In this document: positions 8,949-15,153 of the stretch, one piece after another
Layout: every line of letters begins with the position of its first letter
Numbering within the stretch: position 1 is the first letter of the stretch
Assembly (NCBI GenBank): GCA_000721275.1
Contig: JOFO01000053.1
Location: 1-35,882 of the forward strand
From: Microtetraspora glauca
GTDB lineage: Bacteria; Actinomycetota; Actinomycetes; Streptomycetales; Streptomycetaceae
Reading direction: 5' to 3'
DNA length: 35,882 nucleotides
Notes under the pieces: model-generated
Databases searched by the model: none
What the model was told of the DNA's origin: nothing
What the model saw: only the letters and a program-made list of their open reading frames with translations
Program-made: the position numbers and the translations under genes

Positions 8949-8971
8949 ACCTACGGGCGCGTAGGTACGAT
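8949..8971 (+). promoter_or_regulatory. Palindrome and -10 element for a probably leaderless PAQR gene
   Basis: ACCTACG-GGCG-CGTAGGT (8949-8966) is a perfect inverted repeat that runs into TACGAT (8966-8971), a TANNNT-type -10. The -10 ends eight bases before the ATG at 8980, and no Shine-Dalgarno is visible, so transcription likely starts at or next to the start codon. A repressor on the palindrome would mask the promoter. Confidence 0.45.
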
Positions 8972-8979
8972 TCCGTGTC

Positions 8980-9678
8980 ATGACTGCAGCCACACCGGAC
9001 GTGACACCGGTCGAGCCCGCCCCGATCGCCGCGGCACCGTCGCTCCCGCTGAAGCCACGGCTCAGGGGCTGGCTGCACGCGGGCATGTTCCCGGCCGTGA
9101 TCGTCGCCGGCCTGGTCCTGGTCGCCCTCTCCGACTCCCCCCGGGCCCGCGTCGCCTGCGGGATCTACGTGCTGACCGCCTGCCTGCTCTTCGGCGTCAG
9201 CGCCCTCTACCACCGGGGGAACTGGGGCCCGCGCGGCGAGGCGGTGCTGCGCCGCCTCGACCACGCCAACATCTTCCTGATCATCGCGGGCACCTACACC
9301 CCGCTCACCCTGCTGCTGCTCCCGGACTCCACCGCGCGGCCGCTCATGTGGGCGGTCTGGGCCGCCGCGGCGGCCGGCATCGCCTTCCGCGTCTTCTGGG
9401 TCGGCGCGCCCCGCTGGCTCTACACCCCCTGCTACATCGCGATGGGCTGGGCCGCCGTCTTCTTCCTCCCCGACTTCCTGCGGACCGGCGGCATCGCCGT
9501 CCTGGTCCTCGTCGTCGTCGGCGGCCTGCTCTACAGCGCCGGCGGGATCGTCTACGGCATCAAGCGCCCGAACCCGTCCCCCCGCTGGTTCGGCTTCCAC
9601 GAGGTCTTCCACTCGTTCACCCTCGCCGCGTTCATCGTCCACTACGTCGGCATCTCCCTGGTCGCCTACCAGGCCTGA
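8980..9678 (+). CDS. Hemolysin III / PAQR family membrane protein
   Basis: The 232-residue polytopic protein has about seven hydrophobic spans and all three PAQR signatures: S74-A-L-Y-H78 in an early span, D94-H95-A-N-I-F-L-I-I-A-G-T-Y-T-P, and the C-terminal H207-E-V-F-H211 with H221. These His, Asp and Ser residues bind a metal in the CREST hydrolase superfamily, which suggests an amide or lipid hydrolase activity in the membrane. 'Hemolysin' is a historical name. The N-terminal 28 residues are a Pro/Ala-rich soluble tail. The downstream TetR gene starts 17 bases after the stop and is probably co-transcribed. Confidence 0.88.
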   Translation: MTAATPDVTPVEPAPIAAAPSLPLKPRLRGWLHAGMFPAVIVAGLVLVALSDSPRARVACGIYVLTACLLFGVSALYHRGNWGPRGEAVLRRLDHANIFLIIAGTYTPLTLLLLPDSTARPLMWAVWAAAAAGIAFRVFWVGAPRWLYTPCYIAMGWAAVFFLPDFLRTGGIAVLVLVVVGGLLYSAGGIVYGIKRPNPSPRWFGFHEVFHSFTLAAFIVHYVGISLVAYQA

Positions 9679-9695
9679 CCGGGCAGAATGGACCC

Positions 9696-10295
9696 ATGTC
9701 CACGGGCCTGAGGGAACGGAAGAAGGAACGGACCCGGGCGGCGATCCGCCGGGCCGCGCGGCACATCGCCGCCGCCCACGGCTGGGAGGCGGCCACCGTC
9801 GAGCGCATCGCCGCCGAGGCCGACGTCTCCCCCTCGACCGTCGTCCGGTACTTCCCCGTCCGCGAGGACATCGTCCTCACCGGCGGCGCCGACGACACCC
9901 GCCTCGAAGCCCTGCTGCGCGCCCGCCCCGCCGGCGAGGACCCCCTCGAATCGCTCCGCGCCGTCCTCACCGAGGCCGTCGGCGCCGCCCTGGCGGCCGA
10001 CCCGGAGGAGATCCGGCTCCGCGCCCGGCTGATGGCCGGCACCCCGGCCGTCCGCGCCCGGCTCGCCGAGACGAGCGCCGAGACCGGCCGCCGGCTCGCC
10101 CGCGCCCTCGCCGACCGCACCGGCCGCGCCGCCGACGACCTGGAGGTACGGGTCCTCACCACGGCCGTCCTCGGCGCGCTCCGCGAGACCACCCTCTACT
10201 GGGCCGAGCGCGGCCTCACCGACGACCTGACCGAGCTGCTGCACCGCACGGTCGACGCTCTCAGGGCCGGGCAGGCGCTCCCAGCGCGCCCCTGA
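9696..10295 (+). CDS. TetR family transcriptional regulator
   Basis: The 199-residue protein starts with the Arg/Lys-rich arm and helix-turn-helix of TetR repressors: R-E-R-K-K-E-R-T-R-A-A-I-R-R-A-A at 6-21, then V-E-R-I-A-A-E-A-D-V-S-P-S-T-V-V-R-Y-F-P at about 36-55. The rest is a helical ligand-binding and dimer domain. It follows the PAQR gene closely and may regulate it; the palindrome at 8949-8966 is a candidate site. The start is the ATG at 9696 (ribosome site weak). The last 35 bases overlap the end of the convergent GH26-like gene, so transcripts of the two are antisense at their 3' ends. Ligand unknown. Confidence 0.88.
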   Translation: MSTGLRERKKERTRAAIRRAARHIAAAHGWEAATVERIAAEADVSPSTVVRYFPVREDIVLTGGADDTRLEALLRARPAGEDPLESLRAVLTEAVGAALAADPEEIRLRARLMAGTPAVRARLAETSAETGRRLARALADRTGRAADDLEVRVLTTAVLGALRETTLYWAERGLTDDLTELLHRTVDALRAGQALPARP

Positions 10296-11277
10296 CCACC
10301 TCGGCCGACCGCGGATTGTCCGCGCACCCCCACACACCGTGCGGGCAGTAGTCCGTCATTGTCTGGTAGACCGGCCGGTAGGCGGCGAACCAGTCGAGCA
10401 TCCCCCGCACGTACGCCGGGTTGTCCCCGTTCCGGAACAGCCCCCACTCCGGGTACGAGACGGGCTTGCCGTGCGCCTTCGCGAAGGCCACGTGGTGCGC
10501 GAGCCCGTACTCCTCGCTCACCTGCTCCTCGAAGGAGACGCCCTCGGGCTGGTCGTAGGCGTCCATCCCGATGATGTCGACCACGTCGTCCCCGGGATAG
10601 CACTCCGGCCACGGCACCGCGTCCCGCCCCCGGCTCGGCGTGAAGTCGAAGCGGAACCGCTGCCCCGGCACCCCGCGCAGCGTGGCGACCGCCGACCGCC
10701 AGTACGCCTTCCAGGCCGCCGGGTCCGGCCCGCAGCGGTGCCCGTACGTGGTGCCGTTCATCTCCCAGCCGAGCACCAGGACCGCGTCGCCGAGCCCGTG
10801 CGCGACCAGACGCTCGCCAAGCGTCCGGAAGTGCCCGTCGAAGGCGCCGTCGGCGCCGCGCCGCAGCCCGTCCCGCACCTCGGCGTCGCTCAGCCCGGCC
10901 TCGTTGCGGTCCATCATGGGCACGTTCAGCACGAAGAGCCGCCCGGGCCGCTCCGCCTTCCACCGCGCCCAGGGCGCGAACAGCGCCGGATGCCCCTCGA
11001 TGTTGCTCCACCGGTCGCCCGGCAGGTACGTGTGCCCGACCCGCAGACCGGCGCCGCCCAGCCAGCGCTCCACCCCGGAGATCCGCCGCACCCCCTCGGC
11101 GTCGGAGCCGGTGAAGAAGCCGGCCGCCACCTGCGCCCGCCGCACCGGATCGGGCGCGGTCCCGGCCCCCGTCGGCCGCTCGCCGGGCACGAGCCGCCCC
11201 GGCACCAGCAGCAGCGTGACGACGGCCGCGAGCAGCACCAGGAGTGCGGCCCGCGGCCGGACGGCGCGCCGGTTCAC
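10261..11277 (-). CDS. Secreted GH26-like (mannanase-type) glycoside hydrolase, short form
   Basis: The 338-residue protein has an N-terminal signal or anchor (Arg-rich 1-9, hydrophobic 10-25), then a domain resembling family 26 glycoside hydrolases. The two expected catalytic glutamates are visible: Glu172 in L-G-W-E-M-N-G (acid/base) and Glu277 in S-Y-P-E-W-G-L-F (nucleophile). Supporting strands read [14 protein letters not shown] and D-I-I-G-M-D-A-Y-D. Four cysteines (R-C-G-P-D-P, E-C-Y-P-G-D, and two in Y-C-P-H-G-V-W-G-C) could form two disulfides. The GTG start follows directly after the VKOR stop, so it is the last gene of a three-gene operon. It is a paralog of the stalked enzyme at 28472-30058, sharing long identical blocks. 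The true substrate is unknown; a beta-linked (gluco)mannan-like exopolysaccharide is plausible. Confidence 0.8.
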   Translation of the reverse strand: MNRRAVRPRAALLVLLAAVVTLLLVPGRLVPGERPTGAGTAPDPVRRAQVAAGFFTGSDAEGVRRISGVERWLGGAGLRVGHTYLPGDRWSNIEGHPALFAPWARWKAERPGRLFVLNVPMMDRNEAGLSDAEVRDGLRRGADGAFDGHFRTLGERLVAHGLGDAVLVLGWEMNGTTYGHRCGPDPAAWKAYWRSAVATLRGVPGQRFRFDFTPSRGRDAVPWPECYPGDDVVDIIGMDAYDQPEGVSFEEQVSEEYGLAHHVAFAKAHGKPVSYPEWGLFRNGDNPAYVRGMLDWFAAYRPVYQTMTDYCPHGVWGCADNPRSAEVVRGALGAPARP

Positions 11278-11278
11278 C

Positions 11279-11938
11279 TCAGCCGGTCCAGAAGTCCCAC
11301 CACCGGGTCAGGATCAGCATCCCGATGATCCCGAGGTGCAGGACGGGCAGGGCGAACGTGAAGTCGCCGAGGAAGCCGCGCACCGCCGCCGGCGCGGGCA
11401 GCACCCCGGTCCGCACGGTGTGCGCGGTGACGTACCAGAACATGGTGACCGTCGCCGCCCAGGCGAGGCAGCACCACAGGCAGAGCGCGTTGATCTCGTA
11501 CAGCGACTGCTGCATCAGCCAGGTGCAGAAGCCGACGCCGAACAGCATCCCGCCGTTCAGCCCGAGCCAGAACCAGCCCCGGTACCGGGCCCCGGCGAGC
11601 AGCCCGGCGCCGACGGCGACGACGACGGCGTACGTGACGAGACCGAGCATCGGGTTGGGGAAGCCGAAGACCGCGGCCTGCTCGCTCTTCATGATGTTCC
11701 CGCAGGACACCACCGGGTTCAGGCTGCACCCCGGCTGGAAGCCCGGGTCCTCCAGGAGCCTGAACTTGTCCGTGGTGATCACCCACGCGGCGAGGATCCC
11801 GGCCGCGCCGGTGACGACCAGCAGCACGCCGAGCGCCCGGCTCGCGCCGACCGTCCCGTCCTCCCGCCGCCCGGCCTCCGCCGCCCCGTCCCGCTGCCGC
11901 TGACCCGGTACGCCGTCGCGCACCCCGAGCGTCGTCAT
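11279..11938 (-). CDS. Vitamin K epoxide reductase (VKOR) family disulfide-forming membrane protein
   Basis: The 219-residue protein has a hydrophilic N-tail of about 33 residues and four to five membrane spans. VKOR hallmarks are present: a loop Cys pair C71-S-L-N-P-V-V-S-C79, the F-G-F-P-N-P segment at 91-96 and the active C153-L-W-C156 followed by another Cys. In actinobacteria such proteins reoxidise DsbA-like thioredoxins with menaquinone and so drive disulfide bond formation in exported proteins. The ATG at 11936-11938 has AAGGAGC upstream. It lies 17 bases after the preceding gene and directly abuts the secreted GH26-like gene, whose product has four cysteines, which fits an oxidative-folding role. 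Confidence 0.9.
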   Translation of the reverse strand: MTTLGVRDGVPGQRQRDGAAEAGRREDGTVGASRALGVLLVVTGAAGILAAWVITTDKFRLLEDPGFQPGCSLNPVVSCGNIMKSEQAAVFGFPNPMLGLVTYAVVVAVGAGLLAGARYRGWFWLGLNGGMLFGVGFCTWLMQQSLYEINALCLWCCLAWAATVTMFWYVTAHTVRTGVLPAPAAVRGFLGDFTFALPVLHLGIIGMLILTRWWDFWTG

Positions 11939-11955
11939 CGCGCCGCTCCTTCCGC

Positions 11956-12459
11956 TCAGCCCTGCACGCGCCGGACCGGCAGCATGACGTGGGCGCAGTC
12001 GGCGAGCGTCGCCTCGTCGGAGACGAAGGCGCGCAGCCGGTCCTCGTCCACCGGCTGCCCGGGGACGCCGTCGGCCCAGGGGCGGACCGAGCAGAGGAAG
12101 TAGACCTTGCCGCTCGCGTCGGCGGCGGCCCGCCACTCGTCGGGCACCGGGCACTGCACCTTCAGGAAGGGCAGGGTGAGGACCGCGGTGCCGGCCTCGA
12201 CGAGCAGCGTGGCGCTGATCCCCGCGTCCTTCTCCAGGTCGAAGAGCCGGTCGCCGACGGAGAGGCCCATGGATTCCAGGGCGGCGCGCATCGCCTGCTG
12301 ACCGGCCTCCGGCCCGTCGCGGCCGTCGCCGAGGGAATACGCCATCAGGAAAGGCGTGCCGGGGGAATCGGCGGTGGCTTCGCTGGACCACGGAATCACC
12401 GTGAGCGTGCCCAGCGGAGAGACGCTGCGCGCCTCGGAAAGGACGTGGGGAGTGGTCAT
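11956..12459 (-). CDS. Uncharacterised soluble protein, probably DUF5949-like
   Basis: The 167-residue protein lacks a signal peptide and membrane spans. Recognisable stretches are G-T-L-T-V-I-P-W-S-S near the start, P-F-L-M-A-Y-S-L-G-D-G, V-Q-C-P-V-P-D-E-W and the C-terminal A-H-V-M-L-P-V-R. From memory these match a streptomycete family listed as DUF5949, with no known function. The ATG at 12457-12459 has no good ribosome site; an in-frame GTG at 12484-12486 sits close behind GGGGAAAGG and would add nine residues. It is the first gene of the VKOR/GH26 operon and is divergent from the tyrosinase genes. Confidence 0.65.
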   Translation of the reverse strand: MTTPHVLSEARSVSPLGTLTVIPWSSEATADSPGTPFLMAYSLGDGRDGPEAGQQAMRAALESMGLSVGDRLFDLEKDAGISATLLVEAGTAVLTLPFLKVQCPVPDEWRAAADASGKVYFLCSVRPWADGVPGQPVDEDRLRAFVSDEATLADCAHVMLPVRRVQG

Positions 12460-12544
12460 GGAACGGGATGCTAGTGGGGCAACCACCCTTTCCCCGTACC
12501 GAATTCACTCATCCGGCCGACATTCCCCCGCTCGAACTCCCGGC

Positions 12545-12573
12545 CGCAACAAACACGGGTTTTCATCGTTGTG
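12545..12573 (+). promoter_or_regulatory. ECF-type promoter before the tyrosinase pair
   Basis: CGCAAC (12545-12550), 17 bases, then GTTGTG (12568-12573), 36 bases before the melC1 ATG. It has the same architecture and spacing as the rodlin promoters in this window (CGGAAC-N17-GTTGATC), with one change in the -35. Confidence 0.5.
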
Positions 12574-12609
12574 CCCTGAGGCCCCCTTGTCGACGCCAGG
12601 AGATCGCCG

Positions 12610-13002
12610 ATGTCCTTCCCGCGCCGTGTCGCCCTCCGGTCCCTGTTCGCGCTGGCCGTCACCGCCGTCACGGGCGGCGCCCTCGGCCGGATCGCGCTCC
12701 GGGAGGAGCCGGCCGACCCGTTCGCCTTCGACGAGATGTACGCGGGCCGCCGGATCCGCGGTCTCACCGGGCCGGGGGGCGAGCCGCTGGCCCTGGTGGA
12801 CGGCCGGCCGCTGCACCTGATGCGGTGCGCCGACGGCGGCTGGGTGACCCCGCTCGACCACTACGAGTCCTGCCCGACCCCGCTGGCCGCCGTCCGCGCG
12901 GCGGTGGACGCGGCGGGGCCGGCCCCGCTGTCCCGGTACGCGGCGGGGCACGGCCTCCACTCCGACCCGACGGAAGGGAACCCGCGTGGTGTACACGCGT
13001 AA
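12610..13002 (+). CDS. melC1: Tyrosinase copper chaperone / secretion cofactor, MelC1 type
   Basis: The 130-residue protein has a signal peptide with a twin-arginine start (P-R-R-V-A-L-R at 4-10, hydrophobic 11-27), as known for MelC1, which carries its folded partner through the Tat pathway and loads copper. The family core is seen in F-D-E-M-Y-A-G-R-R-I, L-V-D-G-R-P-L-H-L-M-R and D-H-Y-E; the His and Met residues are the likely copper-passing ligands. Two cysteines (73 and 88) lie in this core, where I recall other residues in typical MelC1. Ribosome site CAGGAG at 12597-12602. Its end overlaps the start of the tyrosinase gene by 17 bases, fitting the required 1:1 complex. Confidence 0.9.
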   Translation: MSFPRRVALRSLFALAVTAVTGGALGRIALREEPADPFAFDEMYAGRRIRGLTGPGGEPLALVDGRPLHLMRCADGGWVTPLDHYESCPTPLAAVRAAVDAAGPAPLSRYAAGHGLHSDPTEGNPRGVHA

Positions 13003-13852
13003 GAACCAGCGCGACCTGACGACGGCGGAGCGCCGCAGGTTCGTGGCCGCGGTGCTCGAACTGAAGCGCCGCGGCGAGTACGACGAGTTCGTCCGGATGC
13101 ACATCGACCATTACGTGGCGGACGGCGCCGGCCGGCTGCGGACGGCGCACATGGCGCCGAGCTTCCTGCCGTGGCACCGGAAGTTCCTGCTGGAGTTCGA
13201 GCGGGCGCTGCGCCGGATCGACGCGTCGGTGACGGTCCCGTACTGGGACTGGACCCGGGACAACACCCCGGCGTCGTCGCTCTGGTCGGAGGACTTCCTG
13301 GGCGGCAACGGCCGCCGCTCGGACCTCCAGGTGACCACCGGCCCCTTCGCCTACGCCACGGGGAAGTGGACGGTGAAGCACGCGATGACCGAGGTGTCGT
13401 ATCTGACCAGGGACTTCGGCCGGCCGCGCGATCCGGTGGCGCTGCCGACGGCGGCGCAGCTGGAGGAGGTGATGCGGGAGCGGGCGTACGACACGGCGCC
13501 GTGGAACTCGACGAGCCCGTCGGGTTTCCGCAACCGCCTGGAGGGCTGGGCCCCGGGCTCGGGCAACGAGCGGTTCCGGATCCACAACCGGGTGCACCGC
13601 TGGGTGGGCGGCCTGATGCTGGGCGGCGGGTCGGTGAACGATCCGGTGTTCTGGCTGCACCACTCGTTCGTGGACCTGGTGTGGTCGCGGTGGCAGCAGC
13701 GCAATCCGGGGGCCGCGTACCTGCCTGCGGAGCCGCCGCCGCTGGGCGACTCCCAGTACCGCAAGGTGGTGGCCCGGCACCAGCCGATGGCGCCGTGGGG
13801 CGTGACGCCGGCGGAGATGTCCGACTACAGCCGGATCTACCGGTACGCGTGA
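12986..13852 (+). CDS. melC2: Tyrosinase (monophenol monooxygenase), MelC2 type
   Basis: The 288-residue type-3 copper enzyme oxidises tyrosine and other phenols to quinones that form melanin. All six copper-binding histidines can be placed by comparison with the known Streptomyces enzyme: CuA His39, His55 and His64 (in P-W-H-R-K-F); CuB His200 and His204 (I-H-N-R-V-H) and His226 (in W-L-H-H-S-F). The Y-W-D-W motif is at 86-89. It has no signal peptide, as expected for a partner exported by MelC1. The region around the first CuA His (V-R-M-H-I-D-H-Y) differs from the classic MelC2, so it may be the MelD-like subtype. GTG at 12986 (or 12989). Export, maturation and neighbouring chaplins place it at the aerial surface. 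Confidence 0.93.
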   Translation: MVYTRKNQRDLTTAERRRFVAAVLELKRRGEYDEFVRMHIDHYVADGAGRLRTAHMAPSFLPWHRKFLLEFERALRRIDASVTVPYWDWTRDNTPASSLWSEDFLGGNGRRSDLQVTTGPFAYATGKWTVKHAMTEVSYLTRDFGRPRDPVALPTAAQLEEVMRERAYDTAPWNSTSPSGFRNRLEGWAPGSGNERFRIHNRVHRWVGGLMLGGGSVNDPVFWLHHSFVDLVWSRWQQRNPGAAYLPAEPPPLGDSQYRKVVARHQPMAPWGVTPAEMSDYSRIYRYA

Positions 13853-13877
13853 CGGGCGGGCCCGCCCCGGAACGCGG

Positions 13878-13912
13878 CCGTCCCCCCGGCCCTGGCGGGG
13901 TCGGGGGGACGG
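13878..13912. terminator. Bidirectional terminator between tyrosinase and chaplin
   Basis: Arms 13878-13892 and 13898-13912 form a 15-bp stem with a single G-T pair and a five-base loop. It lies between convergent genes. Confidence 0.7.
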
Positions 13913-13931
13913 TCGTGAGAACGGGGGCCGG

Positions 13932-14204
13932 TCAGCCGCCGTAGCCGCCGTCGGCGTGCGGGGCGTCGACGTTGGCGCAGGTGTTGCCGAAGGCCGGGTT
14001 CAGCAGGCCGATGACGTTGACGGTGTTGCCGCAGACGTTGACCGGGACGTGGACCGGGACCTGGACGACGTTGCCGGAGCCGACGCCGGGCGAGTTGGCG
14101 GCGACGGCCTCGGCGCCCGAGTCGGCGACGGCCAGGCCGGCTCCGGTGAGGGCAACGGCACCGGTGCCGGCCAGAACGGCGGCAGCCTTGGCGATGCGAG
14201 ACAT
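13932..14204 (-). CDS. chpG: Short chaplin, ChpG-like
   Basis: Chaplins are secreted amyloid-forming surfactant proteins that coat aerial hyphae and spores. This 90-residue precursor has a signal peptide (cleavage near A-V-A-D, about residue 28) and one chaplin domain: S-P-G-V-G-S-G-N-V-V-Q-V-P at 38-50, then the Cys loop C58 to C76 containing V-I-G-L-L-N-P-A-F-G-N. After the loop it carries an unusual acidic tail ending D-G-G-Y-G-G. Size, tail and position next to the tyrosinase genes all match ChpG of S. coelicolor as I remember it. The ATG at 14202-14204 follows AAGGAG with a five-base spacer. It has its own ECF-type promoter and terminator. Confidence 0.9.
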   Translation of the reverse strand: MSRIAKAAAVLAGTGAVALTGAGLAVADSGAEAVAANSPGVGSGNVVQVPVHVPVNVCGNTVNVIGLLNPAFGNTCANVDAPHADGGYGG

Positions 14205-14258
14205 CAGAACTCCTTGGATGGGTCGAGCGACCGCAGGGATCACGGCCGTCACTTCCGT

Positions 14259-14287
14259 ATCAACGCCGCACCGGGGGCGGGGTCACG
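14259..14287 (-). promoter_or_regulatory. ECF-type promoter of the ChpG-like chaplin
   Basis: On the minus strand CGTGAC (14282-14287), 17 bases, then GTTGAT (14259-14264), 54 bases before the start codon. The -10 and the 17-base spacing equal those of the three rodlin promoters. The rest of the 315-base gap 14205-14519 shows nothing else I can name. Confidence 0.55.
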
Positions 14288-14519
14288 GCCGTTGGGCCGA
14301 ACGGGAGGGGGGAATGGGGGAAGGTGGCCCGCGGTCCGGTCTCCTCCCGCCGTCGGATACGACGGGCGGCACACCGGTCCGCGGGCCGCGGCCATGCGAC
14401 AAGCCTTCCGGTGCAACGACGCGAAGCCCGTGCGGTAGCGGGGAAGAATCGTGTCTTCACCCGCCCGGACTGCTTTCGCACACCCTTCCGGAGGGAGGGG
14501 GTGGGGGAAGGAAGGGGTG

Positions 14520-15032
14520 TCAGTCGCGGCCGGGGGCGAGGCCGAGCCGGGAGTCGAGGGCGCCGCTGAGCGTGGGGGCGATGAGGCCGAGCTGCGGCGG
14601 GGCGAGGTCGGGCAGTCCGGCGAGCCCGTTGCCCCGCGGCGCCTCGACGGGGTTGCCGAGGACGGCGCCGGGGGTGGCGGCGGCCATCTCGGAGTGCGGG
14701 CTGGTGAGCAGCGCGCGGCCGGGCTCGCTGCCCTCCAGGAGCTCGGGGAGCGGGGCCTCCACGACGGTCGCGGGCAGGGTGCCGGTGAGCGGGACGCTGG
14801 GCAGGGTCACGTCGGGCAGCGCGCCGAAGCCCTTCTGGAAGCCGGTGGGCGCGCCGGGGACGGGCACAGGGACGCCGGTCGCGACGGTGGGGGCGTCCAT
14901 CGGGAGGACGGGTTCGAGGCCCTGGAGGGGGACCACCACCGGGGCCTCGACGGCGGCGGCCGGGGTGGCCATGGCGGCGGAGGCGAGCGCGGTCATGAGG
15001 AGGCCCATGCCGGCGTGAGAGCGCAGAGTCAT
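14520..15032 (-). CDS. Secreted Val/Pro-rich protein of unknown function
   Basis: The ATG at 15030-15032 gives 170 residues. A signal peptide (1-27, ending A-A-A-V) leads into a low-complexity mature chain rich in Val, Pro, Leu and Ala, with alternating hydrophobic and Pro runs such as V-V-V-P-L-Q-G-L-E-P-V-L-P. It has no cysteine, transmembrane tail or sorting signal, so it is probably released or loosely wall-bound. No good ribosome site is visible. It lies in the chaplin gene block, between the ChpG-like gene and the sortase-anchored protein, and shares the Pro/Val/Leu style with the products of 16857-17675. I do not recognise a family; a structural surface role is a guess from position. 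Confidence 0.6.
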   Translation of the reverse strand: MTLRSHAGMGLLMTALASAAMATPAAAVEAPVVVPLQGLEPVLPMDAPTVATGVPVPVPGAPTGFQKGFGALPDVTLPSVPLTGTLPATVVEAPLPELLEGSEPGRALLTSPHSEMAAATPGAVLGNPVEAPRGNGLAGLPDLAPPQLGLIAPTLSGALDSRLGLAPGRD

Positions 15033-15092
15033 GCCGGGTGAACGAGCCGGTTGGCCGAAACGTCGCGGCGGGATCCCCCATGTGCAGCAATG

Positions 15093-15126
15093 ACCGGGGC
15101 CCCACCGGTGAGGGTGGGGCCCCGGT
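15093..15126 (-). terminator. Terminator of the sortase-anchored protein gene
   Basis: A perfect 14-bp stem (15093-15106 with 15113-15126) has a GGTGAG loop, 28 bases beyond the stop codon at 15154-15156. Confidence 0.75.
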
Positions 15127-15153
15127 TGACGTCGGGTCAGCGCGGTCCGTACG

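Noticed and set aside
6884..8983. Long plus-strand frame of about 700 codons
   Set aside because: Antisense to PEP carboxykinase; long antisense frames are expected at this GC content, and the product has no recognisable domain.
12457..12486. Start of the DUF5949-like gene at the upstream GTG as first choice
   Set aside because: The purine run GGGGAAAGG is only a few bases from that GTG, too close for a normal ribosome site; the ATG is kept, with low certainty.
14444..14519. Terminator hairpin after the Val/Pro-rich secreted protein
   Set aside because: The arms ACACCCTTCC and GGAAGGGGTGT pair only with a bulge and a long purine-rich loop; too weak to call.
14260..15105. Minus-strand Arg/Pro-rich frame upstream of the ChpG-like gene
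   Set aside because: It is out of phase with the signal-peptide protein at 14520-15032 and has a composition typical of shadow frames.
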